A stretch of 64,000 nucleotides of DNA from Flagellatimonas centrodinii (lineage in GTDB: Bacteria; Pseudomonadota; Gammaproteobacteria; Nevskiales; Nevskiaceae), in contig NZ_CP092104.1 in NCBI RefSeq assembly GCF_016918765.2, positions 62,001 through 126,000 of the forward strand, read 5' to 3'. A program made the translations under genes and the position numbers. Below are positions 50,116 through 58,871 of this stretch, one piece after another (the first letter of the stretch is position 1; every line of letters begins with the position of its first letter). The notes under the pieces are model-generated. The model was not told the DNA's origin, searched no databases, and saw only the letters and a list, made by a program, of their open reading frames with translations.

Positions 50116-50444
50116 CACACTTCCTCCATGATCGTCAGCAACGGATGCTGGTGTTTGCGGGCAAACGCGTTGACCTGTGCCGTCTTGGTTTCGGCAATTT
50201 CCAGCGGGTAGATCCCCGCCACGCCACGACCCTGGGTATGCACATGCAACATGATCTGCACCGCCTTTTCGCGCGAGTGGTGAAAGAACTGCTGCAAGAC
50301 CTGGACCACGAACTCCATCGGCGTGTAGTCGTCGTTCATCACCACCACTTTAAACTGCGGCGGCTTTTTCAGGCGCGGCTTGGCCTCTTCGACGGCAAGC
50401 CCGCCGGAGGGGTCGTCAGGCCGGATGGAATCTCGATTGCTCAT
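50115..50444 (-). CDS. clpS: ATP-dependent Clp protease adaptor ClpS
   Basis: A 109-residue adaptor. After an unstructured acidic N-terminus, PPQFKVVVMNDDYTPMEFVVQVLQ forms the N-degron pocket (NDDYTPM) and REKAVQIMLHVHTQGRGVAGIYPLEIAETK completes the fold. It presents proteins with N-terminal Leu, Phe, Trp or Tyr to ClpA. ATG 50444 is used; an upstream in-frame start at 50489 only adds a non-conserved stretch. clpA follows with a one-base overlap. Confidence 0.95.
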   Translation of the reverse strand: MSNRDSIRPDDPSGGLAVEEAKPRLKKPPQFKVVVMNDDYTPMEFVVQVLQQFFHHSREKAVQIMLHVHTQGRGVAGIYPLEIAETKTAQVNAFARKHQHPLLTIMEEV

Positions 50445-50552
50445 GACCTCAATATTAGCGCGGCGCCCGCAAATGCAATGGCGTCTCATCCCTTGATGAG
50501 CAAATGACAGGCCGGCGACGGCCGGCGGCCGACCGGCGGCGTCAAACGCGGG

Positions 50553-52766
50553 CTATTTGGTGTCAAAGTCGAACACGCCATCCCACCCTGGCCCGGGCGG
50601 GTGAGCCTGCAAATGAGCAATGCGCGTACGGAACACCCGATAGACCGCGCAGCTGGGCGACTGTTCCGCCAGGGCTGCAAACTCGGCATCGGCGCGCGCC
50701 CACTCCTGGCCGCGGTAGAGTGTCAATGCGCCACGATGTCGCGCCAACTCAGTGCGCAGCGTCGGCGCCAGGTCGGCCTTGGGCCCCATTGGCTCGTAGA
50801 TCGCCACCGGTTGCGTCTTGCCTTTGACCCGCACTTGGTCGATTTCGCGATAGGCCCAGTCGGCCGGGGCCGCGGTACGCGCGGTCTCCGAGACCAGCAT
50901 CGACACGCCATAGGCCTTGGTCAGGCCCTCGAGCCGCGACCCCAGGTTGACCGCATCGCCCATCACCGTATACGCCATCCTGAACGTTGACCCCATGTTG
51001 CCGACATTCATCCGGCCAGTGTTCACGCCGACGCCGATTTCGAGACGCGGCCAGCCGCGGGCGGCGAACTCCTGATCCAGCTCCCGCACCGCCTTCAACA
51101 TCTGGCGGCCAGCTTCGATGGCATGGGCGGCATGCTCGCCGTCCGGCAACGGCGCGCCCCAAAACGCCATGACGGCATCCCCCATGTACTTGTCGATGGT
51201 GCCACGGTACTGCTGGATGACCGCGGTCTGTTGGGTCAGGAACCGGTTCATCAACTGGGCCAACTCACGCGCATCCAGTTGCTCGGAGACGGTCGTGAAC
51301 CCGCGGACATCAGAGAAAAGGACCGTCATCTCGCGGCTTTCCCCCTCCATCGACAGCGCCTCCGGGTGCTCTGACAGCTCCTCGACCAGTTCCGGCGGCA
51401 CATACTGGCCGAACAGGCGTGACATCTCGCGTTTGCCGCGCGATTCAATGAAATAGCCGTACAGCAACTGCACGAGGAACAACAGCAGGATGAAGCTGAT
51501 GGGCACGCCCAGCGGCAGGACGAACTGCCCACCGGTCCAGAAGCCCCAGGCCAGCAGGCCGACGATCGCCAGCAGCCCCAGCCCCAACCCGGCGCCGGCC
51601 AGTGGCGCCAGACGCGTGAAGCTCCAGGTCACGATGAGCGCGATCAGGGTGAGCTGCACTACCTCGATCCCGCGGTAGTAGGGCGCGCGCTGGTGAATCC
51701 GACCATCCAGCATCCCCGACACCAGATTGGCGTGGACCTCGACCCCGGTGAATGCCTTGCCGACTGGCGTCACGCGCAAGTCCCGCAAGCCTGGCGCGCT
51801 GGTCCCGACGAGCGCGATCACGCCATCGAGAATGGCCGGGTCAGCGCGTCCGGCAATGACATCGGCGGCCGACACGTAGGGGAAACTGCCCTGTTCGCCC
51901 CGATAGGGCACCAGCGCGGCCACCTGCTCGTCAACCGGAATACGACGATCACCCACCAGCAGCGCCTCCAGATGCAGGCTGTCGCGGGCGTCGGGCGGGT
52001 CGAAGCGGAATCCCACCTCAGGCTGCCCCAGCGCCAGCCGCGCCACCGCCAGCCCAAGCGACGCGTAGACTGCTCCATCGAACCGCTGCAGCAAGGGCAC
52101 TCGTCGGTAGACACCGTCGTCGTCCAGGGTGGGGTTGTCGAAGAATCCGCAGGTGGTCGCAGCCGTTTGCAACACGGGCAGGTTGGCCGAGTAGGCTTCA
52201 GCCCGCGGAAAGTCGACCGCGTACAACTGTGCCACCTCACGGGCCAGCACCGGCGCGCAGAGCTGCCCGACATCGTCGGCACCCCGCTGTTGTCGCGTGG
52301 GCGAGAAGTAGGTGCCCAGCACCACCGGGCGCCCCGACAGGGCATCGGCAAATCGACGGTCATGGTCGAAACGTCGGGTCAAGGCGTCGGTATCCCCCTG
52401 CCATCCGGGATCGGTCGCCACGGCTTCGACGATACGTCGCCCTGAGGTGGCATCCGGCTCGACGAAGGCGATGTCGAAGCCCAGCACGCCGACCTGATAC
52501 CGGTCGAAGGCTTGGTCCACCAGCCTCGCAAGATGATCGCGCGGCCAGGGAAACTGGCCCAGCTCGGCCATTGAACGCTCGTCGATGTCGATGATGACCA
52601 CTCGCGGGTCGACGGTGCCGGGCAAGCTCAACAACACCCGGGCGTCATAGGTGTACCGCTCGACGGTATCGAGCAGGCGTAGCGGCAACACCCGCCCGCT
52701 GTGCAGCACGAACAGCGTCAGCACGACCAGGCTGATCGCAAAACGAATCAGCGTGCGCTGTCTCAT
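50553..52766 (-). CDS. CHASE2-domain adenylate/guanylate cyclase
   Basis: A 737-residue receptor cyclase. An N-terminal membrane helix (FAISLVVLTLFVLHSG) leads into a periplasmic CHASE2 domain (YDARVLLSLPGTVDPRVVIIDIDERSMAELGQFPWPRDHLARLVD; VGVLGFDIAFVEPD). Three membrane helices follow near 360-450. The class III catalytic domain has metal Asp residues in VLFSDVRGFTTVSEQL and KYMGDAVMAFWG, and NxxxR in YTVMGDAVNLGSRLEGLT. The Lys of DKYMGD and Asp of VMGDAV favour ATP as substrate (cAMP), but this is inference. ATG 52766 has GGAGGG six bases upstream. It is divergent from gspC. Confidence 0.9.
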   Translation of the reverse strand: MRQRTLIRFAISLVVLTLFVLHSGRVLPLRLLDTVERYTYDARVLLSLPGTVDPRVVIIDIDERSMAELGQFPWPRDHLARLVDQAFDRYQVGVLGFDIAFVEPDATSGRRIVEAVATDPGWQGDTDALTRRFDHDRRFADALSGRPVVLGTYFSPTRQQRGADDVGQLCAPVLAREVAQLYAVDFPRAEAYSANLPVLQTAATTCGFFDNPTLDDDGVYRRVPLLQRFDGAVYASLGLAVARLALGQPEVGFRFDPPDARDSLHLEALLVGDRRIPVDEQVAALVPYRGEQGSFPYVSAADVIAGRADPAILDGVIALVGTSAPGLRDLRVTPVGKAFTGVEVHANLVSGMLDGRIHQRAPYYRGIEVVQLTLIALIVTWSFTRLAPLAGAGLGLGLLAIVGLLAWGFWTGGQFVLPLGVPISFILLLFLVQLLYGYFIESRGKREMSRLFGQYVPPELVEELSEHPEALSMEGESREMTVLFSDVRGFTTVSEQLDARELAQLMNRFLTQQTAVIQQYRGTIDKYMGDAVMAFWGAPLPDGEHAAHAIEAGRQMLKAVRELDQEFAARGWPRLEIGVGVNTGRMNVGNMGSTFRMAYTVMGDAVNLGSRLEGLTKAYGVSMLVSETARTAAPADWAYREIDQVRVKGKTQPVAIYEPMGPKADLAPTLRTELARHRGALTLYRGQEWARADAEFAALAEQSPSCAVYRVFRTRIAHLQAHPPGPGWDGVFDFDTK

Positions 52767-52875
52767 GGCACCCTCCCTCCCCCGGTTGACCCCTAGACTG
52801 GCAAATGCGGCCCGCCCCGGCAATTGGCGCCGCCGCGTCGCCATGAATGCCATGACACCGGGTTATCATCGCGCG

Positions 52876-53751
52876 ATGACCTCCATGGCCCCCTTCCAGG
52901 CATTCTGGCTTCAGCACCGTGAGCGCGCCCAGCGGGTCGTGCCCGTCGGGCTGACACTGCTGCTGTCGTTGCTCATCGGCTTGCAGCTGGCGCGCCTTTT
53001 CTGGTGGGCGGTACCGCCCCCGGATGCCTGGCGCCCGGTACCGGCGCTGGCGGCCACAGCCCAGGGTGGCCCAACACCAATCGATGTGGCGGCGCTGGCA
53101 AACGCGCAGCTGTTCGGCGCCGCCAGCGTCGAGGCCCCCAGCGACGCCGCGCTGGCCGACGCCCCGGACACCAACCTCAATCTGACCCTGCTGGGCATTT
53201 TCGCTGGTGACGACGATGCCGACTCGCGTGCGCTGATCGGCACCGGCAACGGCGAGGAGCAACCGTTCTCGATTGGCGATGACGTCGTCCGTGGCGCCAC
53301 GCTCAAGGCGATTTTCGCGGACCGGGTGGTGCTCTCCCGCAATGGGCGCAATGAAACCCTGCGGCTCGACAAGGACGCCCCCAATCGTGCCGTCAGCAGC
53401 AGCGCGCCGGCCAGCACCGCCCTCCCTGACAGGGTGGCCCTGCCGCAGTTGGCCAGCGTGCGCGAGCAAATCCTGCAGGACCCGACCCAGGCAGCCAATT
53501 ATCTTCGGGTCCAACCCGCCGCCTCCGGCGGCACCATGCGGGGATACCGAATCTATCCGGGCCGTGACCGCTCGCTGTTCAATGCCGCCGGATTGCGCCC
53601 CGGCGATCTGGTGACCGGCATCAACGGCACCGAACTCAACGACGCCACCCGGGCGCTGCAGATGCTGACGGAACTCTCGACCGCCAGCCAGGTCAGCCTG
53701 ACCATCGAACGCGGGGGCAATGCCCAGACCGTGAACATCTCCCTGAACTGA
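52876..53751 (+). CDS. gspC: Type II secretion system protein GspC
   Basis: A 291-residue inner-membrane clamp protein. A short cytoplasmic N-terminus is followed by one membrane helix (VVPVGLTLLLSLLIGLQLARLFWW). The HR domain spans about 60-170 (NLNLTLLGIFAGDD...RALIGTGNGEEQPFSIGDDVVRGATLKAIFADRVVLSRNG). A PDZ-like C-terminal domain is seen in YRIYPGRDRSLFNAAGLRPGDLVTGINGTELND. GspC couples the inner-membrane platform to the GspD secretin. Start choice is uncertain: ATG 52843, 52852, 52876 and 52885 are in frame; 52876 is chosen for a short cytoplasmic tail. It overlaps gspD by one base. Confidence 0.9.
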   Translation: MTSMAPFQAFWLQHRERAQRVVPVGLTLLLSLLIGLQLARLFWWAVPPPDAWRPVPALAATAQGGPTPIDVAALANAQLFGAASVEAPSDAALADAPDTNLNLTLLGIFAGDDDADSRALIGTGNGEEQPFSIGDDVVRGATLKAIFADRVVLSRNGRNETLRLDKDAPNRAVSSSAPASTALPDRVALPQLASVREQILQDPTQAANYLRVQPAASGGTMRGYRIYPGRDRSLFNAAGLRPGDLVTGINGTELNDATRALQMLTELSTASQVSLTIERGGNAQTVNISLN

Positions 53752-55772
53752 TGCCCATGACCTATTTCCGCCGTGCCCTGACGCAAGGGCGAAAGCCTGT
53801 CCTGACGGCCCTTGCCGGGCTGTTGCTGTCGCTGCCGGCGTGGGGCAACGTCACCCTCAACCTGAAAGAGGCCGACATCAGCGCGCTGATCGCCACGGTC
53901 AGCGAGGTAACCGGGAAGAACTTCATCGTCGACCCCCGCGTTAAGGGGAAGGTGACGGTGATCTCCAGTCGCCCGATGAGCACCGACGGGGTCTATGAGA
54001 CCTTCCTGGCGGTTCTCCAGGTTCAGGGGTTTGCCGTGATCCCGGCCGGCGAGGCGCTGAAGATCGTGCCCGAGACCAATGCCCGCCAGGACGGCGGCAT
54101 GCTCGGCCCCGGCGGTCGCGCCGCAGACGAAGTGGTAACGCACGTCTATGCGCTTGAGAACATCTCTGCTGCGCAGTTGGTGCCGATCCTGCGGCCGCTG
54201 GTGCCACAGTGGGGGCATCTTGCCGCCTATGCCCCGGCGAACATGCTGATCATCGCCGACCGTGCTGCCAACGTGCGCCGCCTCGACAGCCTGATCCGAC
54301 GGATGGACCAGACCGGCGACCGCGAGATCGAGTACGTGCGCCTGCAACATGCCTCCGCCAGTGAGGTGGTGCGCATCCTCACCACGCTTTCGCAACAGAA
54401 CAAGCAGCAGGATCCGACCATCCAGCCGGCCGTGGTCATTGCCGATGAGCGTTCCAACAGCGTGCTGATCGGCGGCGACAAGTCGGAACGCCAGAAATTC
54501 CTCGACATCATCGACAACCTCGATATCGAGATGAAGGACGATGGCAGCACCCAGGTGGTCTACCTGCGCTACGCCAGCGCCGAGAACCTGTCGCCGATTC
54601 TGGAAGGGTACGCCCAACAGGTGGCGTCGGCCGATGCCGGTGGTGGCGGTGAGGGCCAGGCCCGTCCCGCCGGAGGCGGCAGCGGGGACGTTCGTGTCCT
54701 CGCCGATACCGATACCAATGCCCTGATCATCACGGCGCCGCCGAAGGCGATGCGCCAGATTCGCGATGTCGTTGCCCAACTCGACATTCAGCGCGCCCAG
54801 GTGCTGGTCGAAGCGATCATTGCCGAGGTGAGTGCCAATACCTCCAGCCAGCTGGGCGTTGACTGGGCCGTCTTCAACAACAACCGCATCGCGGCCGCCG
54901 GCATTCTCGACCCCAATACGCTGTCGGCAATCGGCAGTGCCGCCGCCAGCGTCGCCACCGGCGGCAGCGACCTCGCCGCGCTTGGCCTGATCGGCCAGGG
55001 CATCAACATCGTCGGTGGTCGCGATGGCGGCAGCGACGGCACCTCCTTCGGCCTGCTGCTGAAGGCTCTTCGGGGCGATGGTGACACCAACATCCTCTCC
55101 ACCCCGACCCTGGTCACGCTGGATAACGAAGAAGCCAGCTTCTCCGCCGGGCAGGAAGTGCCCTTTCTCACCGGGTCGTTCAGCAATACCGGGGTCGGCA
55201 GCACCACCGGCGCGGTCAACCCGTTCCAGACCATCGAGCGACGGGACGTCGGCCTCAGCCTGGGCGTCACGCCGCAGATCAACGAAGGCAATTCCATCAA
55301 GCTGCAGCTGGACCTCGAAAGCTCCAGTCTCGCCAGTGGCTCCGCCGGCGCCGCCAACCTGATCACCAACAAGCGCACCCTGACCAACACGGTTGCGGTG
55401 GAGAACGGCCAGATTCTGGTCATCGGCGGGCTGATTGATGACAGCCTGCAGGAAACCCAACGTGGTGTCCCGCTCCTCAGCGCCATTCCGTTGCTCGGCC
55501 GGCTGTTCGAATACCGCTCGGTCGACAAGGTCAAGCGCAACCTGATGATGTTCATCCGCCCCACCATCCTGCGGGGAATCGAGGATGGCAATTACTACAC
55601 GCGGGCCAAGTACGACAGCGTGCGTCAGGCGCAGATCGATGCCTCGCGAGGCGCCATCCCGCTGATTGGCGGCCAGCGCACGGTGCTGCCCCCGCTGGAA
55701 CATTCGCAGATCCTGCCGCCCTCGGCGACTGTCGTGACGCCGACGGTCGAGCCCGAGGCCGGGCCGGAATGA
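53751..55772 (+). CDS. gspD: Type II secretion system secretin GspD
   Basis: A 673-residue secretin with a signal peptide (PVLTALAGLLLSLPAWG). The N0 domain starts VTLNLKEADISALIATVSEVTGKNFIVDPRVKG. N1-N3 repeats follow (THVYALENISAAQLVPILRPLVPQWG; EYVRLQHASASEVVRIL; TQVVYLRYASAENLSPIL). The secretin core has VLVEAIIAEVSANTSSQLGVDW, LSTPTLVTLDNEEASFSAGQEVPFLTG and the C-terminal VIGGLIDDSLQETQRGVPLLSAIPLLGRLF. It forms the outer-membrane channel. A Gly-rich loop (AGGGGEGQARPAGGGSGD) interrupts N3, as is usual. Translation is coupled to gspC and gspE. Confidence 0.96.
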   Translation: MPMTYFRRALTQGRKPVLTALAGLLLSLPAWGNVTLNLKEADISALIATVSEVTGKNFIVDPRVKGKVTVISSRPMSTDGVYETFLAVLQVQGFAVIPAGEALKIVPETNARQDGGMLGPGGRAADEVVTHVYALENISAAQLVPILRPLVPQWGHLAAYAPANMLIIADRAANVRRLDSLIRRMDQTGDREIEYVRLQHASASEVVRILTTLSQQNKQQDPTIQPAVVIADERSNSVLIGGDKSERQKFLDIIDNLDIEMKDDGSTQVVYLRYASAENLSPILEGYAQQVASADAGGGGEGQARPAGGGSGDVRVLADTDTNALIITAPPKAMRQIRDVVAQLDIQRAQVLVEAIIAEVSANTSSQLGVDWAVFNNNRIAAAGILDPNTLSAIGSAAASVATGGSDLAALGLIGQGINIVGGRDGGSDGTSFGLLLKALRGDGDTNILSTPTLVTLDNEEASFSAGQEVPFLTGSFSNTGVGSTTGAVNPFQTIERRDVGLSLGVTPQINEGNSIKLQLDLESSSLASGSAGAANLITNKRTLTNTVAVENGQILVIGGLIDDSLQETQRGVPLLSAIPLLGRLFEYRSVDKVKRNLMMFIRPTILRGIEDGNYYTRAKYDSVRQAQIDASRGAIPLIGGQRTVLPPLEHSQILPPSATVVTPTVEPEAGPE

Positions 55773-57277
55773 GCGAGCAGCAGACGACGGCGACCGAACA
55801 CCTGCCGCTGTTGAGGCCATCGTTCGTTTTTGCCCGCAAACATGGCGTGATCGTCGCCGAGGATCTGGGCAGTCACGTGCTGGCCGTGATTCGCACTGGC
55901 GCACCGGTGGAAGCGATCCAGGAAACTCGCCGCTTCGTCGGACGCCCGCTCAAGCTGAGAGCCGTGGCACCGGACGAGTTCGATGCGCTGTTGCAACGTA
56001 CTTACGAGGGGCAGACCGCCGCCAGCTCGGCATTGATCGATGGCATGGAGTCGATCGACGACCTCGATAGCCTGGCGCAGGCGCTGCAGGAGAACCAGGA
56101 CCTGCTGGAGTCGAACGACGACGCGCCAGTCATCAAATTCATCAACGGCCTGCTGGTGGAGGCGATCAAGGAGAACGCTTCCGATATCCATATCGAAAGC
56201 TTCGAAACCCGGCTGCAGATCCGTTTCCGGGTGGACGGTGTGCTGCGCGAGGTATTGGCACCGCCGAGATCGCTGGCCCCCCGGCTGGTGTCGCGTATCA
56301 AGGTGATGGCCAAGCTCGATATCGCCGAAAAGCGGTTGCCGCAGGACGGACGTATCTCGCGCGCATTCGGCGGTCGCAAGGTGGATGTTCGGGTCTCCAC
56401 GATTCCCACCGGTCAGCAAAGCGAGCGTGTGGTGCTGCGCATTCTCGACAAGCAGACCGAGCGCCTCGACCTCGAACACCTCGGCATGTTGCCGGAGCAG
56501 ACTGCACTGCTGCGACGGCTGATCTATCGTCCCTATGGGATCATCCTGGTTACCGGTCCCACCGGCTCCGGCAAGACCACCACGCTCTATTCGGCGTTGT
56601 CGGTACTCAACGATCGCAGCCGCAACATCATGACGGTCGAAGATCCGATCGAGTACAACATTGACGGCATCGGCCAGACCCAGGTCAACGGCAAGGTCGA
56701 CATGACCTTTGCCCGTGGTCTGCGCGCGATCCTGCGACAGGACCCGGACGTGGTCATGGTCGGCGAAATTCGCGACCTCGAAACCGCCCAGATTGCGGTA
56801 CAGGCCTCGCAGACCGGTCACCTGGTGCTGTCCACCCTGCATACCAACACGGCGGTGGGAGCGGTGACCCGCCTCCGTGACATGGGCGTGGAGCCCTATC
56901 AGCTGTCGTCGTCGCTGATCGGCCTGATGGCGCAGCGGTTGGTGCGGACGCTCTGCGCCCACTGCAAGACACCGCACGAGGCCACCCCAACCGAGAAAGA
57001 GCAACTGGCGGTGCCCGTCGATGCGCCATTGACCCTATACCGCCCCGCCGGCTGCCCACTGTGCCGTCATACCGGGTTCCTTGGCCGCAGCGGCATTCAT
57101 GAGCTGATCGAAATCGATCGCAACTTCGAGACGCTGATTCACGACGAGGCCAGCGAGCAGTCGATGGAACAACACGCCCGCAGTCGCACGCCCGGCATTC
57201 TGCAATCGGGTCGCGCCAAGGTGCTGGCCGGCCAGACCACGCTGCAGGAAGTGCTGCGCGTCACGATCGAAGAATAG
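55769..57277 (+). CDS. gspE: Type II secretion ATPase GspE
   Basis: A 502-residue secretion ATPase. The N2 domain includes DDAPVIKFINGLLVEAIKENASDIHIESFE. Walker A is VTGPTGSGKTTTLYSAL; the Asp box and His box are TVEDPIEYNIDGIGQTQVN and GHLVLSTLHTNTAVGA, with Walker B VVMVGEIRDLETA. The four-Cys zinc site is CAHC...CPLC, typical of GspE. It powers pseudopilus assembly from the cytoplasmic face. It overlaps gspD by four bases. gspF starts 99 bases later, after an inverted repeat. Confidence 0.96.
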   Translation: MSEQQTTATEHLPLLRPSFVFARKHGVIVAEDLGSHVLAVIRTGAPVEAIQETRRFVGRPLKLRAVAPDEFDALLQRTYEGQTAASSALIDGMESIDDLDSLAQALQENQDLLESNDDAPVIKFINGLLVEAIKENASDIHIESFETRLQIRFRVDGVLREVLAPPRSLAPRLVSRIKVMAKLDIAEKRLPQDGRISRAFGGRKVDVRVSTIPTGQQSERVVLRILDKQTERLDLEHLGMLPEQTALLRRLIYRPYGIILVTGPTGSGKTTTLYSALSVLNDRSRNIMTVEDPIEYNIDGIGQTQVNGKVDMTFARGLRAILRQDPDVVMVGEIRDLETAQIAVQASQTGHLVLSTLHTNTAVGAVTRLRDMGVEPYQLSSSLIGLMAQRLVRTLCAHCKTPHEATPTEKEQLAVPVDAPLTLYRPAGCPLCRHTGFLGRSGIHELIEIDRNFETLIHDEASEQSMEQHARSRTPGILQSGRAKVLAGQTTLQEVLRVTIEE

Positions 57278-57284
57278 GCAGGGA

Positions 57285-57366
57285 CCGGGAATGGAGAATC
57301 GGGAATCGTTTGAAGTGGGAGACTCCGTGGCGGTCCCGATCCCCGATTCCCGATTCCCGATTCCGG
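57285..57366. repeat. GGGAATC-type inverted repeat between gspE and gspF
   Basis: The left arm (57285-57308) contains GGGAATGG, GAGAATC and GGGAATC units. The right arm (57337-57366) is its inverse, with GATCCCC and three GATTCCC units. They flank a 28-base loop, forming a strong hairpin inside the T2SS operon. It shares its heptamer with the element next to tgt. Confidence 0.75.
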
Positions 57367-57376
57367 GCTGAAAGCC

Positions 57377-58594
57377 ATGGCCGCCTATGAATACAGCGCA
57401 CTGGATGCCCGCGGCAAAGGCCGCAAGGGGTTGATCGAGGGCGATACCCCGCGTCACGCCCGCGCCCTGTTGCGGGAGCAGGGCTTGAACCCGTTGGAGA
57501 TTCACGAGGTTTCGGAGCAAAAGTCCACCTCATCGCTGCCATTTTCACGGCGCGGCGCCGGTATCTCCAGTACTGATCTTGCGTTGTTCACGCGACAGCT
57601 TGCGACGTTGGTGAGATCCGGTCTGCCGCTCGACGAGGCATTGACGGCCGTGTCGGAACAGAGTGAACGCAAGCATGTCCGGCGGGTCGTGCTGGGTGTC
57701 CGGTCCAGCGTGGTCGAAGGCAATCCGCTGGCCACCGCACTGAACCAGTTTCCCAACGTGTTTCCGCCCCTGTTTCGCGCCACCGTTGAAGCGGGCGAGT
57801 CCTCCGGCAAGCTCGACCATATCCTCGAGCGCCTGGCTGACTACGTTGAACGGCGCCAGGCAATGAACCAGAAGATCATGCTGGCAGCCTTCTACCCGGC
57901 CATCCTCACGGTGGTCGCGGTGTCGGTGGTGATCCTGCTGCTGACCTACGTCGTGCCACAGGTGGTCGACGTCTTCTCGAGCATCGATGCGGAATTGCCG
58001 GGACTGACCCAGGGACTCATCGCCACCTCCGACTTCCTCCGCGACAACGGCATCTGGCTGTTGCTGCTGGGCGCCGCCGGTGCCACCGCCTTCTCCTGGA
58101 TGATGCGCCGCGATACCTTTCGCCGGCGAGTCCACATGGGCTTGTTGAGAGTGCCACTGGTCGGCCGCCTGGTGCGTGGCACCAATACCGGGCGGTTTAC
58201 CCGCACGCTCGGCATCCTGTTCGGCAGTGGCGTCCCGATTCTGGATGCCATGCAGATCGGCACCCAGGTGGTCACACATCTGCCGATGCGGGAGGCCATT
58301 GAAGAGGCTGCGGTCAGCGTCCGCGAGGGCACCTCGCTGTCGCGGGCCCTGCACGCCAGCAAGTTGTTTCCGCCGATCACGCTGCACTTGATTGCCAGTG
58401 GCGAATCATCGGGAAAGCTCGACGAGATGCTGGATCGTGCCGCCGAGAATCAGGAGCGCGAGGTCGAAACCCTGGTGGCAGCACTGATGGGCGTCTTCGA
58501 GCCGGTGCTGATCCTCACGATGGGGGGCGTTGTCCTGGTGATCGTGCTCGCCATCCTGCTGCCCATCTTCGATCTCAACCAACTGGTGCAGTAA
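57377..58594 (+). CDS. gspF: Type II secretion inner-membrane platform protein GspF
   Basis: A 405-residue polytopic protein with two T2SSF domains, each about 120 residues. Motifs: MAAYEYSALDARGKGRKGLIEGDTPRHARALLREQGL at the start, LALFTRQLATLVRSGLPLDEALTAV, VEAGESSGKLDHILERLADYVE, and the second copy TRTLGILFGSGVPILDAMQIG with IASGESSGKLDEMLDRAAENQE. Three membrane helices lie near 170, 220 and 375. It organises the pseudopilus platform with GspE. A terminator follows, so gspG onward is not encoded here. Confidence 0.96.
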   Translation: MAAYEYSALDARGKGRKGLIEGDTPRHARALLREQGLNPLEIHEVSEQKSTSSLPFSRRGAGISSTDLALFTRQLATLVRSGLPLDEALTAVSEQSERKHVRRVVLGVRSSVVEGNPLATALNQFPNVFPPLFRATVEAGESSGKLDHILERLADYVERRQAMNQKIMLAAFYPAILTVVAVSVVILLLTYVVPQVVDVFSSIDAELPGLTQGLIATSDFLRDNGIWLLLLGAAGATAFSWMMRRDTFRRRVHMGLLRVPLVGRLVRGTNTGRFTRTLGILFGSGVPILDAMQIGTQVVTHLPMREAIEEAAVSVREGTSLSRALHASKLFPPITLHLIASGESSGKLDEMLDRAAENQEREVETLVAALMGVFEPVLILTMGGVVLVIVLAILLPIFDLNQLVQ

Positions 58595-58638
58595 GCCCTG
58601 GGCGCACCGCCGCGTTGCGCGGCGTCGGGCAAAAAAAA

Positions 58639-58660
58639 GACGCCCTTTCGGGCGTCTTTT
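58639..58660. terminator. Bidirectional intrinsic terminator (gspF / tRNA-Asp)
   Basis: The stem GACGCCC-TTTC-GGGCGTC (58639-58645 and 58650-58656) is followed by TTTT on the plus strand. On the minus strand eight T residues follow, an even better signal. It ends the gsp operon and the hupB-tRNA operon from opposite sides. Confidence 0.9.
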
Positions 58661-58670
58661 CATTCAGCTG

Positions 58671-58749
58671 TGGCGGAGCGGACGGGACTCGAACCCGCGA
58701 CCCCCGGCGTGACAGGCCGGTATTCTAACCAACTGAACTACCACTCCGC
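58671..58749 (-). tRNA. tRNA-Asp (anticodon GTC)
   Basis: Read on the minus strand, GCGGAGT pairs at the acceptor end with the 3' part, followed by G and an encoded CCA. The anticodon loop CTGTCAC in the stem CCGGC/GCCGG gives GTC. D arm and T arm (GGGTTCGAGTCCC) are normal. It lies 13 bases after tRNA-Val on the same strand. Confidence 0.95.
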
Positions 58750-58762
58750 ATATTTGAAACAA

Positions 58763-58839
58763 TGGTGGGTGCTGACGGGTTCGAACCGCCGACATTCGCC
58801 TTGTAAGGGCGACGCTCTACCAGCTGAGCTAAGCACCCT
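58763..58839 (-). tRNA. tRNA-Val (anticodon TAC)
   Basis: On the minus strand AGGGTGC is the 5' acceptor strand and GCACCC-A-CCA the 3' end with encoded CCA. The stem TCGCC/GGCGA closes the loop CTTACAA, giving TAC (codons GUA/GUG). It lies 32 bases downstream of hupB and upstream of tRNA-Asp. Confidence 0.95.
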
Positions 58840-58871
58840 GGCGGTACTTCCTCAGCACCCCGGAAAGACGA

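Noticed and set aside
50452-50478. Promoter for clpS (TTGCAT / TAATAT on the minus strand)
   Set aside because: The hexamers are only 15 bases apart and the -35 is weak, so I do not call it.
53553-55904. A long minus-strand open frame of about 780 codons opposite gspD
   Set aside because: It is the antisense shadow of a complete secretin gene; its translation has no family features.
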